Source of the DNA: Acaryochloris sp. CCMEE 5410
GTDB taxonomy: Bacteria > Cyanobacteriota > Cyanobacteriia > Thermosynechococcales > Thermosynechococcaceae
Assembly (NCBI RefSeq): GCF_000238775.2
Contig: NZ_AFEJ02000001.1
Coordinates: 4,452,346-4,516,345, forward strand
Reading direction: 5' to 3'
Length of the DNA stretch: 64,000 nt
This document shows, piece by piece, positions 44,803 through 53,863 of this stretch. How positions within the stretch are numbered: the stretch's first letter is position 1; the number at the start of each line of letters is the position of its first letter. The translations under genes and the position numbers were made by a program. The notes beneath the pieces are model-generated. The model was not told where the DNA came from and ran no database searches. It saw nothing but the letters and a program-made list of their open reading frames with translations.

Positions 44803-47800
44803 ATGCCTGAATTGTCTAGTATTCTTGATCTTCGTTTGGTTCTAGAAAGCGTTGGTGCGCTCCTATTGGGGACAGCTACCGTCGATACCCTGCGTCAACG
44901 GCAGCGGCAGCAGCAACTCACATCTGCCTCTGAAGAACAAAAACGGTTGCTAACAGCTGACCAAACCCGTCTGCAGACCGAGCAACAAACCCTTCAAACC
45001 GATAATGAGACGTTAACCACGGCCCTTGCCAAGGCTAAACAGGTGGTGGAGGCTCAAGAACAGAGCGTTGACGAGTTAAAGCAGCAGATCAGCCAGCTGC
45101 AACAGCAGCAACGCGCTTGGGCAGACGAGAAACAAGCCCAAGACCAGCAGCAGAAGACCCTAGAAACTGAACTAGAGACTCAAAAAGCGAAATGCCAACA
45201 GCTGCAGGCTGAATTGGATGAGCGGGCTGCTACGACTACGGAATTAGACACTCTCGCTGCTGCGAAGACGCAAGCGGAAGTGGATCTGCGCCAGGCTCAA
45301 TCTAAAATGCGGGGCTTACAGCTCCAAGTGGATACCCTAACCCAAGCACAACAGCCCTTGCAGGCCAAGGTAATGGCAGCAGAGCAGACAGCCGCTGCCG
45401 CTACCCAAGCTAAGGCCCAACTGGAACAGCAGCTTGCCCAGTTGACTCAGACGCAACAGCAAGACCAATCTCAGGTGACGCAAGCCCAGGCAACGATTCA
45501 ACGCCTTGAACAACAAGTGGCCAGCCTGACCACGACGCAAAAAACTTTAGAAAATCAGCTGCAACAGCAGTCTCAACGGGATCGTCAGCGTCAGAACTTA
45601 GCGACGGAAGTGGCTGTACTCCAAGATCAAATTGCGACCCTCACCACCCAAAACCAGAGCCTAGAGGATGATCGAGTTGCTGTCCAGCAGGAGAAAGCCA
45701 CTCTAACCCAGCGATTAGAGACCCTAACGGCCACCCATGACCAGCTAGCCACCACCCAGGCTGAAACGGTTCAGCAGCTTGCTGCTCTGACTCAAACGCA
45801 TCAGCAGTTGGAGCAAGCCCATGCTCAGCTAACAGCAGAGCTAGAAGGGCTCCATCATGCGCAGACGGATCTCTCTACCCTTCGTCAAGAAAAACAAACC
45901 CTGGAGTCTCTGGTTGCCGAGCAAAAACAGGAAATTGACGATTTAACCGGACGACTGGCCACGGCCAAAGATCTACAACGGCAGTTGGCAGAGGACTATG
46001 AAACAGCTCAGACCTCCTTGTCTGCTTTAGAGACCCAAGACACAGACTTCAACACAGAGCTGGCAGCGGATCTCCAAGATGCCCATGCTCAAATCCAGAC
46101 TCTTCAGCAAAATCTGGAGACCCTGACCCAAAATAATCAGGCTCTGCTGAACCAGGTCGCCTCAGCTCCACCGGAGCAATCCCAAGCCTTACAGGAACTC
46201 GAACAAGCCCTGCAAGCTGCCCAATCCAGAAATCAACAGCAACAACAACAGTTGCAGGACCTAGCCCAAGAGAAAGAGTCCCTTGTGACTACCCTGCAAA
46301 CCGCTCAATCGAACGCCACTGAGCTACAGCAGCAGATTGCATCCTTGACTCAGCAACAGCAGGAATTAGAGACGAGTTTAGAGCAAACCCAAACGGCAGA
46401 TTCCAGCCTGATTACGGAACTTACTACCAATCAGCAGCAGCTCACCACGGAGCTAACTGATGCTCAAGAACTGATTACCAACCTGCGCCAGCAAATCTCA
46501 GATTTGGAAACCGCTCAAGAGGCACAACCCACCAGCACAGATCTTGAAGCCCTGACTCAAACCAATCAAATCCTATCGGCGGAACTGTCAGACTCACAAA
46601 CAGCATTGACGACCCTACGTCAGCAACTTCAGACTCTGGAGCAGCAACAGCAACGCTTAGAGACTGAGCAAGGTGAAGTTACCAACGACCAGGCCAAAAC
46701 CATTGCTGCTTTGGAATCCCAACTGCAAACCCTGCAACAAGAACGGGAGACCCTTAATCAGCAGGTGGCGGAATATCAAGGCCATCTTCCTCCTTTGCAA
46801 CAGCAGATTACGGACTTAGAACAACAGCGACAAACTCTGGAGTCCGTATTACAAGGTGCCGAAACTCAAGCGCAAGACCTGGAACGGCAGCTCAATACCC
46901 TGATTCAGGAACAGACCCAAACTCAGCAAGATTTACAGGTTCAGCAGCAGCAGGTCATCACCCTAGAACAACGGGTACAGGCCCTGGAAGCGGAGAAGAC
47001 TCAATTAGCATCTGCCCTCAGAGTCGCTGAAGCCGCCCCTATCCCTTTGCAGGATGCCTTACAGGAAGCTCAAACGGAACAAACTCAGCTGGAGCAACAG
47101 CTGACAGCACTCACCCAGCAGAATCAGGAATTACAAATTGCGGTCAATCAAGCCTCGGATACTTCTGCGTTGGAGACAGAGCTGGCAGCAGTGAAGGCGG
47201 AGCAGAAGCGTTTAACGGCAGCCTTACAAGCGGCTGAAGCCGCCCCCATCCCTTTGCAGACAGCTTTACAAGCTGCCCAGACTGAAAAGGCCAGTCTAGA
47301 GCAACAGCTCGCAGCACTAACAGAGCAGAATCAGACTCTACAAGATTCTCTAGAACAGGCCTCGGATACTGCAGCTTTGGAGACAGAGTTGGCGGCAGCG
47401 AAGGCAGAATGCGATCGCATCACCCAAGCCCAACAGACGGCAGAAACCACCATCCAAACCCTGACCGCCCAACTGAAAGCGCTAGAGTCCCTACCTGAGC
47501 AGGTCCAATCCCTGACCCAAGCGAACGCTCAGCTCGAAGCCGACCTCCAGCAGGCCACCACCATAACGGCAGAAATGGACCAGTTAACGCAGGCTCAGCA
47601 GGATCTGAAAGCAGAGCTATCGCAAGCTGAGGAAGAGAAACTAGGGTTGCGATCGCAACTCCAAACCTTAGAACAACAGGTGGTGGATCTGCAATCGGCG
47701 ACATCATCCGTGGAACTAGAACAGCAGCTTCAAGATCTGACGACAGATCGCGATCAGCTTCAGCACAACTACGACACTGCCACGGCTAAAATCACGACCC

Positions 47801-48366
47801 TACAACAGCAACTCCAAACCTTAGAACAACAGGCTGCTGAGCTACCAGACTTAGGGGATGCCTTGCCCGAACAGATGATGGCAGCCATGAAAGAGGCCGA
47901 CCAACAGATCACGACCCTAGAAACCCAAGTCAAAATCCTGAAAAAAGACAAGGTAGAGCTGGAAAAAGCGATGAAAATGGCCAGAGACGTCGTCTCGCAT
48001 TTTGAGCAACAGGTTGAAAAACTCACCCAAGAAAAGCAACAGCTTGAACAACAATTCCAGATGTCTGCCTCAGATGATCCTGTGGCCACGGTCCCAGCAG
48101 TTGTCCCTGAATCGCAACCTGGCCTCCCCCTCGCGGGACAAAGTTTTGTTATCACTGGCAAACTGGCCCAGCTCAGTTATGAACAAGTGAAAACAATCAT
48201 TCAGGAAGCAGGCGGTACTATCAATACCCACCCCAGTTCTAAAACCAGCTATGTCGTCGTCGGCAAAGATCCAGGCAACAAGCTGAAAAAGGCTGAGAAA
48301 TATAGTATTCCGCAATTATCAGAGCAGCAGTTAATGGAGCTATTGGGGTTAGATCTCTCTGCTTGA
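44803..48366 (+). CDS. giant coiled-coil protein with C-terminal BRCT domain
   Basis: A 1187-residue protein. The N-terminus has a short hydrophobic stretch ('LVLESVGALLLGTATVDTL', residues 12-30) that could anchor it to a membrane. Residues about 35-1085 are almost continuous Gln-, Leu- and Glu-rich heptads ('LQQQITDLEQQRQTLESVLQ' style). Residues about 1110-1185 form a BRCT domain like that of NAD-dependent DNA ligase: 'LAGQSFVITGKLAQLSYEQVKTIIQEAGGTINTHPSSKTSYVVVGKDPGNKLKKAEKYSIPQLSEQQLMELL'. It resembles SMC/tropomyosin-like scaffolds, but has no ATPase. Function is unknown. It is intact despite strong internal repetition. Confidence 0.85.
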   Translation: MPELSSILDLRLVLESVGALLLGTATVDTLRQRQRQQQLTSASEEQKRLLTADQTRLQTEQQTLQTDNETLTTALAKAKQVVEAQEQSVDELKQQISQLQQQQRAWADEKQAQDQQQKTLETELETQKAKCQQLQAELDERAATTTELDTLAAAKTQAEVDLRQAQSKMRGLQLQVDTLTQAQQPLQAKVMAAEQTAAAATQAKAQLEQQLAQLTQTQQQDQSQVTQAQATIQRLEQQVASLTTTQKTLENQLQQQSQRDRQRQNLATEVAVLQDQIATLTTQNQSLEDDRVAVQQEKATLTQRLETLTATHDQLATTQAETVQQLAALTQTHQQLEQAHAQLTAELEGLHHAQTDLSTLRQEKQTLESLVAEQKQEIDDLTGRLATAKDLQRQLAEDYETAQTSLSALETQDTDFNTELAADLQDAHAQIQTLQQNLETLTQNNQALLNQVASAPPEQSQALQELEQALQAAQSRNQQQQQQLQDLAQEKESLVTTLQTAQSNATELQQQIASLTQQQQELETSLEQTQTADSSLITELTTNQQQLTTELTDAQELITNLRQQISDLETAQEAQPTSTDLEALTQTNQILSAELSDSQTALTTLRQQLQTLEQQQQRLETEQGEVTNDQAKTIAALESQLQTLQQERETLNQQVAEYQGHLPPLQQQITDLEQQRQTLESVLQGAETQAQDLERQLNTLIQEQTQTQQDLQVQQQQVITLEQRVQALEAEKTQLASALRVAEAAPIPLQDALQEAQTEQTQLEQQLTALTQQNQELQIAVNQASDTSALETELAAVKAEQKRLTAALQAAEAAPIPLQTALQAAQTEKASLEQQLAALTEQNQTLQDSLEQASDTAALETELAAAKAECDRITQAQQTAETTIQTLTAQLKALESLPEQVQSLTQANAQLEADLQQATTITAEMDQLTQAQQDLKAELSQAEEEKLGLRSQLQTLEQQVVDLQSATSSVELEQQLQDLTTDRDQLQHNYDTATAKITTLQQQLQTLEQQAAELPDLGDALPEQMMAAMKEADQQITTLETQVKILKKDKVELEKAMKMARDVVSHFEQQVEKLTQEKQQLEQQFQMSASDDPVATVPAVVPESQPGLPLAGQSFVITGKLAQLSYEQVKTIIQEAGGTINTHPSSKTSYVVVGKDPGNKLKKAEKYSIPQLSEQQLMELLGLDLSA
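47026..47439 (+). repeat. 69-residue tandem duplication in the coiled coil
   Basis: Two consecutive copies of 207 bases (47026-47232 and 47233-47439). Each begins with the codons for 'AEAAPIPLQ' and contains 'ALETELAAVKAE' or 'ALETELAAAKAE'. This is a recent in-frame expansion of the coiled coil. Confidence 0.85.
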
Positions 48367-48524
48367 AGAATCTACTGGCTTTCGAGGGCTTTGTTGCAAA
48401 ATTTTGCAGTCTTCGAAGAAATATAGAATTCCATGTCTCCAGCCTTAGTAAACCCGCTGAACCTTAGATAGGCATGGGAAAATCGTGTTCGGATTTTTGG
48501 CCTACACCTTTAGGAGTTATTTTC

Positions 48525-48659
48525 ATGACAGTGCGAACCATCACAGATCAACAAACGACGATTCGCTTTTCCGGCTACAAGCTGGATGATGCCGATGCTT
48601 GGCTCGAAACATTAAAGGAAAATGGACGCCCTGTTCATGGAGAGTTGGCCAAACGCTAA
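48525..48659 (+). CDS. 44-residue protein, unknown
   Basis: A short gene with an AGGAG ribosome site nine bases before the ATG, encoding MTVRTITDQQTTIRFSGYKL followed by 'DDADAWLETLKENGRPVHGE' and 'LAKR'. It is soluble and charged, with no transmembrane segment. A strong intrinsic terminator follows 67 bases after the stop, so it is probably a real monocistronic gene. I do not recognise the family. The frame continues upstream without a better start. Confidence 0.65.
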   Translation: MTVRTITDQQTTIRFSGYKLDDADAWLETLKENGRPVHGELAKR

Positions 48660-48726
48660 GCTTTTCTCAACTCTAGTTCTGCCCAACGGATTTTCCATCG
48701 TTAGGTTAGAGTTCCTCTTCTGATGC

Positions 48727-48759
48727 AATACCCTCGACAAGATGCGAGGGTATTTTTTA
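48727..48759 (+). terminator. intrinsic terminator of the 44-residue gene
   Basis: A perfect 10-bp stem (AATACCCTCG at 48727-48736 with CGAGGGTATT at 48745-48754) and an 8-base loop, followed by a T-run. Confidence 0.85.
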
Positions 48760-49344
48760 TGGCGTTACGTCTTTAGAATGAAGTGTACATTGCCCTAAAA
48801 GTGATTCAGGCAGTGGGATTGCCAATGATCACTATCACTCTAGATCTCTGCTTAGGATCACCTGCTAAGACCGCTGATGAGGGTAGGATTGTGCAAACAT
48901 TCGAAATGGTGCCAATGAAGATTTGACATTACCCAGTAGATTAATCAGAAAAAATCGCTAGTTTTAATGAAGACGAAGATGAAGCACATTGTGGGCGTCT
49001 CAATGGGTGCATGAAGAGATAGTCTCAACCGTCTTAAACCTAGGAAATTCGTGGCCATTTTTTCTGATAAGTGCTAGTTGTGGCCCAATTCAGGGAATAT
49101 TAGATGCGAACTTGGTTTCAGTGAATCAGCTAGCGCTTTCAACGCCGGTATAGAAACCTCTTCGGGAATTTAGGGAATCAGTGCCAACCTTGGCAATCAT
49201 TGACTAAACAACCCATGATGCGCTTACAATTGAGCTTTTTAACCATCATCAAAAGGTTCGATTCAAATCTTTTTTTGGCTTCAGATAATCGGTTTTTTCT
49301 GTTTCACCCACGCGATCTAATTTTCTTTTTTGAGGAGATATTTA
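48760..49344. other. 585-base gene-free region
   Basis: Lies upstream of the DUF3352 gene. A TTGACT...TACAAT pair near 49199-49230 (19-base spacing) could be a promoter, and a good ribosome site (GAGGAG) precedes the ATG at 49345. The short frame at 49200-49448 has no support. Confidence 0.4.
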
Positions 49345-50983
49345 ATGGCAACCAAATGGAAACTGATTGTTCCTGGAATTATCGCGGGTGCAGTCGCGAT
49401 CGGGGGGATTGCTGCATATTTTTACCTAAAGGTTATTCCTGCCCGTGAAGGAACCAGTCCAGTCGCCAGTGCAAAATTGTGCCCGATGAAGCCTGGATGG
49501 CAGGCTATGTTGATATTACGTCGGATTCTTGGGAGAAACTGAAAGATTTTGGTACTCCCGAAGCTCAAGATCTGGTGTTTGGTGGTTTCGATGAGATGAC
49601 TGCTGATATCAAAAAAGAGTTAGCAAAAGATAAGCTGGATTACGATAAAGATATCAAGCCTTGGTTGGGTAGTGTGATGTTTGCGGCGGTTCCTGCCAGC
49701 GAGGACACACCCGCCCCCAGTATGTTGATGGTCATTGGCATTAAAGACAAAGTAGAAGTCTTAAACTTTGCCAATAAGATGAAAGACAAGGAAGATTTAG
49801 AGGTCAAAGAGACTGACCATAAAGGCGTCAAGATTTTAGAAATAGATGCTTCGGGTTCTCCAAGCTATGTGGCGATTCTCGAGAATCACCTGGCTATGTC
49901 TGACAATCAAGATGTGGTCAAAAAAGCCATTGATTCATCGAAGGGTGATCCGTCCTTAGCCTCCGATGGTGAGACTCGGAAGATCCTGGAAGAAAGCCTG
50001 AAGATGGATAACCCCGTCGCTCAAATCTTCATCCCCAATTATGGGAAATTGATTACCCAGGCGGCAGCGTTTAATCCCAGTAATCCACTTCCTCCTCAGC
50101 TGAAAGATCAACTGGATCAAATTAAATCGGTGTCAGTTGGCATGGGCATTGACAATGAAGGCGTTCGGTTCCGAGCGGTAACCAAGGTCAATCCCGATTC
50201 CTTTAAGTGGGAATTCAAGCCAGTTCCAGGCAAAATTATTTCCCAATTCCCGGCCAATACCCTGTTATCGGCCAATGCTGGTAATCTGAGCAGTCAGTGG
50301 AATTACGCCCTCCAACAGCTAGACAGTGTGCCTGAATTTAAAGAAGGCTTAGATGAAGTCCGACAGCAGATTCGTCAAACCACCCAGCTGGATTTAGATA
50401 AAGACATTATTGGCTGGATGGATAAAGAAGTGGGATTAGCTCTTATTCCAGGCAATCAAGGCGTCTTGCAACCTGTCGGTTTTGGCGGAACCTTAGTGTT
50501 CAAGACGAGCGATCGTGCCAAAGCTGAGGCAACCTTTGCCAAACTGGATGACTTGGTTAAGCAAAGCAATGTCCCAGTCAATAAAAGCAAAATTGGCAAT
50601 GTTGATGTGACCCAATGGCAGTTTCCACCCACCAAAGAGACCCTAGCTGGTCATGGTTGGATTGATAATGAAACCGTATTCTTTGCCATTGGTGACCCCA
50701 TCATTAAGGTCATGGCCAAACCGGATAAAACGTTGGATCAGAGTGAGATCTTTAAGTCTGTCACTCGAACCTTACCCCAGTCCAATTCTGGTTATTTCTT
50801 CGTCAATATGGATGAAGCAAACAAGGTGATTTTGAGCAATCCAGCCATTACCAGTCAAGGTCTAATTACGCCTGAAGTTGAAGCGGTTCTCAAATCCATT
50901 CGGGCATTGGTGTTGCTAGCACCCAAATGGATAAGTCTACTTACACAGGAGATGTCCTCTTAGCGCTTAAGCCAAAATCATAA
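49345..50983 (+). pseudogene. DUF3352 family protein with two single-base losses
   Basis: A protein of about 545 residues if restored. An N-terminal helix 'WKLIVPGIIAGAVAIGGIAAYFYLKV' anchors it, and the rest is DUF3352 repeats ('PWLGSVMFAAVPASED', 'YVAILENHLAMSDNQDVVKKAI', 'GWMDKEVGLALIPGNQGVL'). The frame changes 1 to 0 near 49483 (AAATTGTGCCC, where AAATTGGTGCCC would restore KLVPDEAW) and 0 to 2 near 50908 (restoring 'GVASTQMDKSTYTGDVLLAL' up to the TAA at 50981). Both fit a lost G. Either the gene is newly inactivated or the assembly carries two indels. I favour sequencing error because all other residues are intact. Confidence 0.8.
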
Positions 50984-51000
50984 GCGTCACCTTAGAATTG

Positions 51001-51042
51001 CGATGAAACCTGGTCGAGATATAATTCGGCCAGGTTTCATCG
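51001..51042. terminator. long hairpin after the DUF3352 gene
   Basis: A perfect 13-bp stem (CGATGAAACCTGG at 51001-51013 with 51030-51042) and a 16-base loop. It lacks a U-run on the plus strand. It sits 17 bases after the restored DUF3352 stop and before the convergent acyltransferase gene. Confidence 0.6.
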
Positions 51043-51131
51043 TATGTACTGCGAGGTTGCAGAACACTGAATCTTCCGTGTTAGCCGTCATGGGGTGAGT
51101 GCGTCCGTAACCTTGAGGAGACAAGAAGTAT

Positions 51132-52016
51132 TCAGGGTGGTGGGTCATTGCAACACAAATAGTGGCTATGAAAGAGTAGACAGTTCCAATTCACTCCTCT
51201 TAAAAGCAGGTCCGGAATGATTTTTGATCTCACCTCTCGAGGCTCATCAAGACTGATACCTTCCCGCATTTTGATCACTTTAGCGGGTACGCCAGCTGCG
51301 ATCGCATATGCGGGTAAATCTTTGGTGACCACTGCACCTGCTCCTACAATGCAGCCTTTACCAATCTTGACCCCGTCTAGTACAGTAGTGCCAGCGCCTA
51401 GCCAAACATCATCTTCAATAATGACTGGGCCACGTGTATACACCCCCTGCTCTAACATAGGGACATCGAGCCTATCATTCAAGTAACGGCCCCCGCCAAT
51501 GTAGCAATTGCCTCCAATGAGGTCAAAATTTCCAATCTGAATCCCCCCGCCCGATGACAGGATGGTATTACAGCCAATATCGGTGTTCTTACCAATCGAA
51601 ACAGTTGCTGTTTTTCCTTGGATCACACAGTTGCGTGAAATGATGACATCGTCTTCGATGGTAATGCCTTCTTCTCCGGCACCACTGGCATCGAGTAATA
51701 CACCATCATCAATTGCCACACGATTCCCCAAACTAATAAATTTAGGATGACGTATCGTTAATCCTCTTCCCCAAATAATACTTTTGCCGACCTGCTTAAA
51801 TAATGATGGATAGCCAAGCTTACGGCAGGCGTAGCCTAAAATTCCAGGTAGGTTACAGAACAGCAATTGAAATAGCTCATATTTCACGAGTCGAGTGAAA
51901 TCAGTATCCCCAATAGATTTCTTTTGATAGCGTTCTAACAAGGGGACATTACTATTACTCAACTGCTTAGATAATGCTTGCTTTTGAATACGCGTTGGGG
52001 CTTCTATAGCTTTCAT
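51132..52016 (-). CDS. hexapeptide-repeat (LbH) acyltransferase
   Basis: A 294-residue transferase. Residues about 80-250 form a left-handed beta helix with many [LIV]-G-x4 repeats ('[32 protein letters not shown]', '[54 protein letters not shown]'). Such enzymes acetylate sugars or other small molecules (WbbJ/NodL type). The final '[16 protein letters not shown]' is the usual end of the acetyl-CoA fold. It converges on the DUF3352 gene. The substrate is unknown; surface polysaccharide is likely. Confidence 0.85.
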   Translation of the reverse strand: MKAIEAPTRIQKQALSKQLSNSNVPLLERYQKKSIGDTDFTRLVKYELFQLLFCNLPGILGYACRKLGYPSLFKQVGKSIIWGRGLTIRHPKFISLGNRVAIDDGVLLDASGAGEEGITIEDDVIISRNCVIQGKTATVSIGKNTDIGCNTILSSGGGIQIGNFDLIGGNCYIGGGRYLNDRLDVPMLEQGVYTRGPVIIEDDVWLGAGTTVLDGVKIGKGCIVGAGAVVTKDLPAYAIAAGVPAKVIKMREGISLDEPREVRSKIIPDLLLRGVNWNCLLFHSHYLCCNDPPP

Positions 52017-52986
52017 AATTAATTATCCAATTATTTCATCATGATCACTGGAATATTTATTTGTAGAGAAGACCATCAAGGCTGGTCGCTGAGCATTAAA
52101 TATTTGGTAGCGTGATAAACCTACTGATCACCTCCTAAATTGCTAGACTAACCGTCAATTAATTGATGCACAAAATGAACGATTGATGAACAAATCAATC
52201 GCTTTGGTATCTGTTTGCCTCAAGAAAAACAGACTGCTTTGTAATAACCGCTGGATGCGGATTCTAAATTTTTGCGCTCAACTCGCTGAGCACTTTGATT
52301 CTTAATGTCATCTAGTTTTGACGAAGAAACAAAGTTAAAAATAGATAGTTTAATTTTTTATAAATTAACATGTCTTAGTGAAAAAAAATAGTGCTTAAAT
52401 TAACAGCCAGCTTTCATCGTTGGATATTGGCTGTCATTTTTTCCTGATTGGCATGAGATTGAGCGGCCACTGTCTTGAATCTAGAGAGGGTAAATTCTCC
52501 GCTGCTTATAGCGAAGCAATGAACTCTCAATCCAAAAGCGCGACATGTCATCCTTCCCCATCCGATTGAGACAGGGTAATTGATTTCAAAGCCGAACACA
52601 CCAACCATTAGAGCACTGTGAGTCTATCAGAGAAGCAATGGTGTATGTCTTGCACCTGGCTTCTGGCATTAGAATGGCAACTGCTAACTTAACAAGTTAC
52701 ATTCTTTGTATGCAGCAATTTTACAGCTCGTCAGCTAGGTGTTTGGTATCGTAATTATCTATTTTCTTCTAGTTCTGATTGTGATCATTTTTACAATGCC
52801 TGTGTTGCTATCAACGCTGCTTTGCATAGCTTTCTCAAGCTACCTCCATATAGATCAACGCTGCTTTGATCACCACCCTACAGCTATCCAATCGCACAGC
52901 AATGATTTGGGTTCCAGTCATTTTATTAGTTGTATTTAATGCACAGAAAATTTTGATAGACAACGATCCTGACTGCCAAGGAAAAT
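52017..52986. other. 970-base gene-free region
   Basis: It contains a hairpin followed by T6 on the plus strand (ACAGCCA at 52403-52409 with TGGCTGT at 52428-52434), and a 15-base direct repeat ATCAACGCTGCTTTG at 52810-52824 and 52854-52868. The 50-66-codon frames here have unlikely compositions. I see no tRNA. It may contain a decayed gene that I cannot recognise. Confidence 0.4.
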
Positions 52987-53799
52987 TTAAAGATTGCGAG
53001 CACTCGCAAACTGTACTGCCGCCCTTGAAGTTCCAATATATCGCCAATGCCAAGGCTCAAAGTTAACTCCTTGGGCGTTATTTCGGGGAAATGAGAGTTC
53101 AAATCCATAGTTCCTGGCATTATTGGTTAACCACTCATAGGCCGTTGTGTCTTCAAAAGCCACCTTGAGATCTTTTTCCGGCTGGTTGCGATCGCCAATA
53201 TCGATCGCATATCCGGTGTGATGCTCACTAAATCCAGGCGGAGCACTAAGCTTGGTGGCTGCTTCTACACTCCCTAGCTTTTGCACTTGTTTATCGAACA
53301 GCTCTTTTTGGTCATTCACTGAGCGAAACCCAGAGATAGGTTGAAGCGTGAGATTGGCATCAGCAGCGGCATTAACCAATTGGGTAAAGGCTGCCGCTGC
53401 TTCTTGATCCAAATACTCAGACCGACGATACGTCCCTCGCACAAACTCTCCAACGTTTACCAGTCGGTTATCTTCATTCTCAGCATAGGAGAGATGACCA
53501 TAGTAATTGTTAGGTGCAGAAGCGGCCGGAGTTGCTGGAGCCTTAGCTGGAGAGGGAGCATTCGAGATGGAGGGCAAGCTTTCATACAGGGGAGATGGGG
53601 GGCGGCTTGTTGCAGGGGGCAATGGTTGGGATGTTTCGCCAGGAGATTGAGCAGAGGGTTGGGGTGACTGCTCTTGCGAGACAGGTGAATCAGCGGGGAC
53701 CAGTTGAAGGCTAGCCGCCAGCCAGACAATCACCGCTGTGGTCAAAAGGCTGATCACCACAAACTGGAACTGGCCGAAAATTTTTTGGAACCCTTTCAT
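52987..53799 (-). CDS. VanY-like D-Ala-D-Ala carboxypeptidase
   Basis: A 270-residue M15-family peptidase. An N-terminal helix ('VVISLLTTAVIVWLAASLQL') anchors it, followed by a Pro/Ser-rich spacer to residue about 100, then the catalytic domain with 'LQPISGFRSVNDQKELFDKQ', the zinc motif 'GFSEHHTGYAIDIGDRNQ' (S-x-H-x2-G-x-A-x-D) and the second His in 'NFEPWHWRYIG'. It removes the terminal D-Ala from peptidoglycan stems and acts in the periplasm. It lies 64 bases downstream of the kinase gene on the same strand, so the two may form an operon. Confidence 0.9.
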   Translation of the reverse strand: MKGFQKIFGQFQFVVISLLTTAVIVWLAASLQLVPADSPVSQEQSPQPSAQSPGETSQPLPPATSRPPSPLYESLPSISNAPSPAKAPATPAASAPNNYYGHLSYAENEDNRLVNVGEFVRGTYRRSEYLDQEAAAAFTQLVNAAADANLTLQPISGFRSVNDQKELFDKQVQKLGSVEAATKLSAPPGFSEHHTGYAIDIGDRNQPEKDLKVAFEDTTAYEWLTNNARNYGFELSFPRNNAQGVNFEPWHWRYIGTSRAAVQFASARNL

Positions 53800-53863
53800 A
53801 AGCCTATTTGCTGCCCCATTGATAGACAGTAACCACAGTAATTGAGAATAGACGTTTTAGTGT

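Noticed and set aside
51001..51042. Standard Rho-independent terminator
   Set aside because: The stem is perfect, but no U-run follows, so I list it only as a hairpin of uncertain role.
52414..52608. 64-codon minus-strand frame (starts MVGVFGFEINYPVSIG)
   Set aside because: No ribosome site and no recognisable family; the composition looks random.
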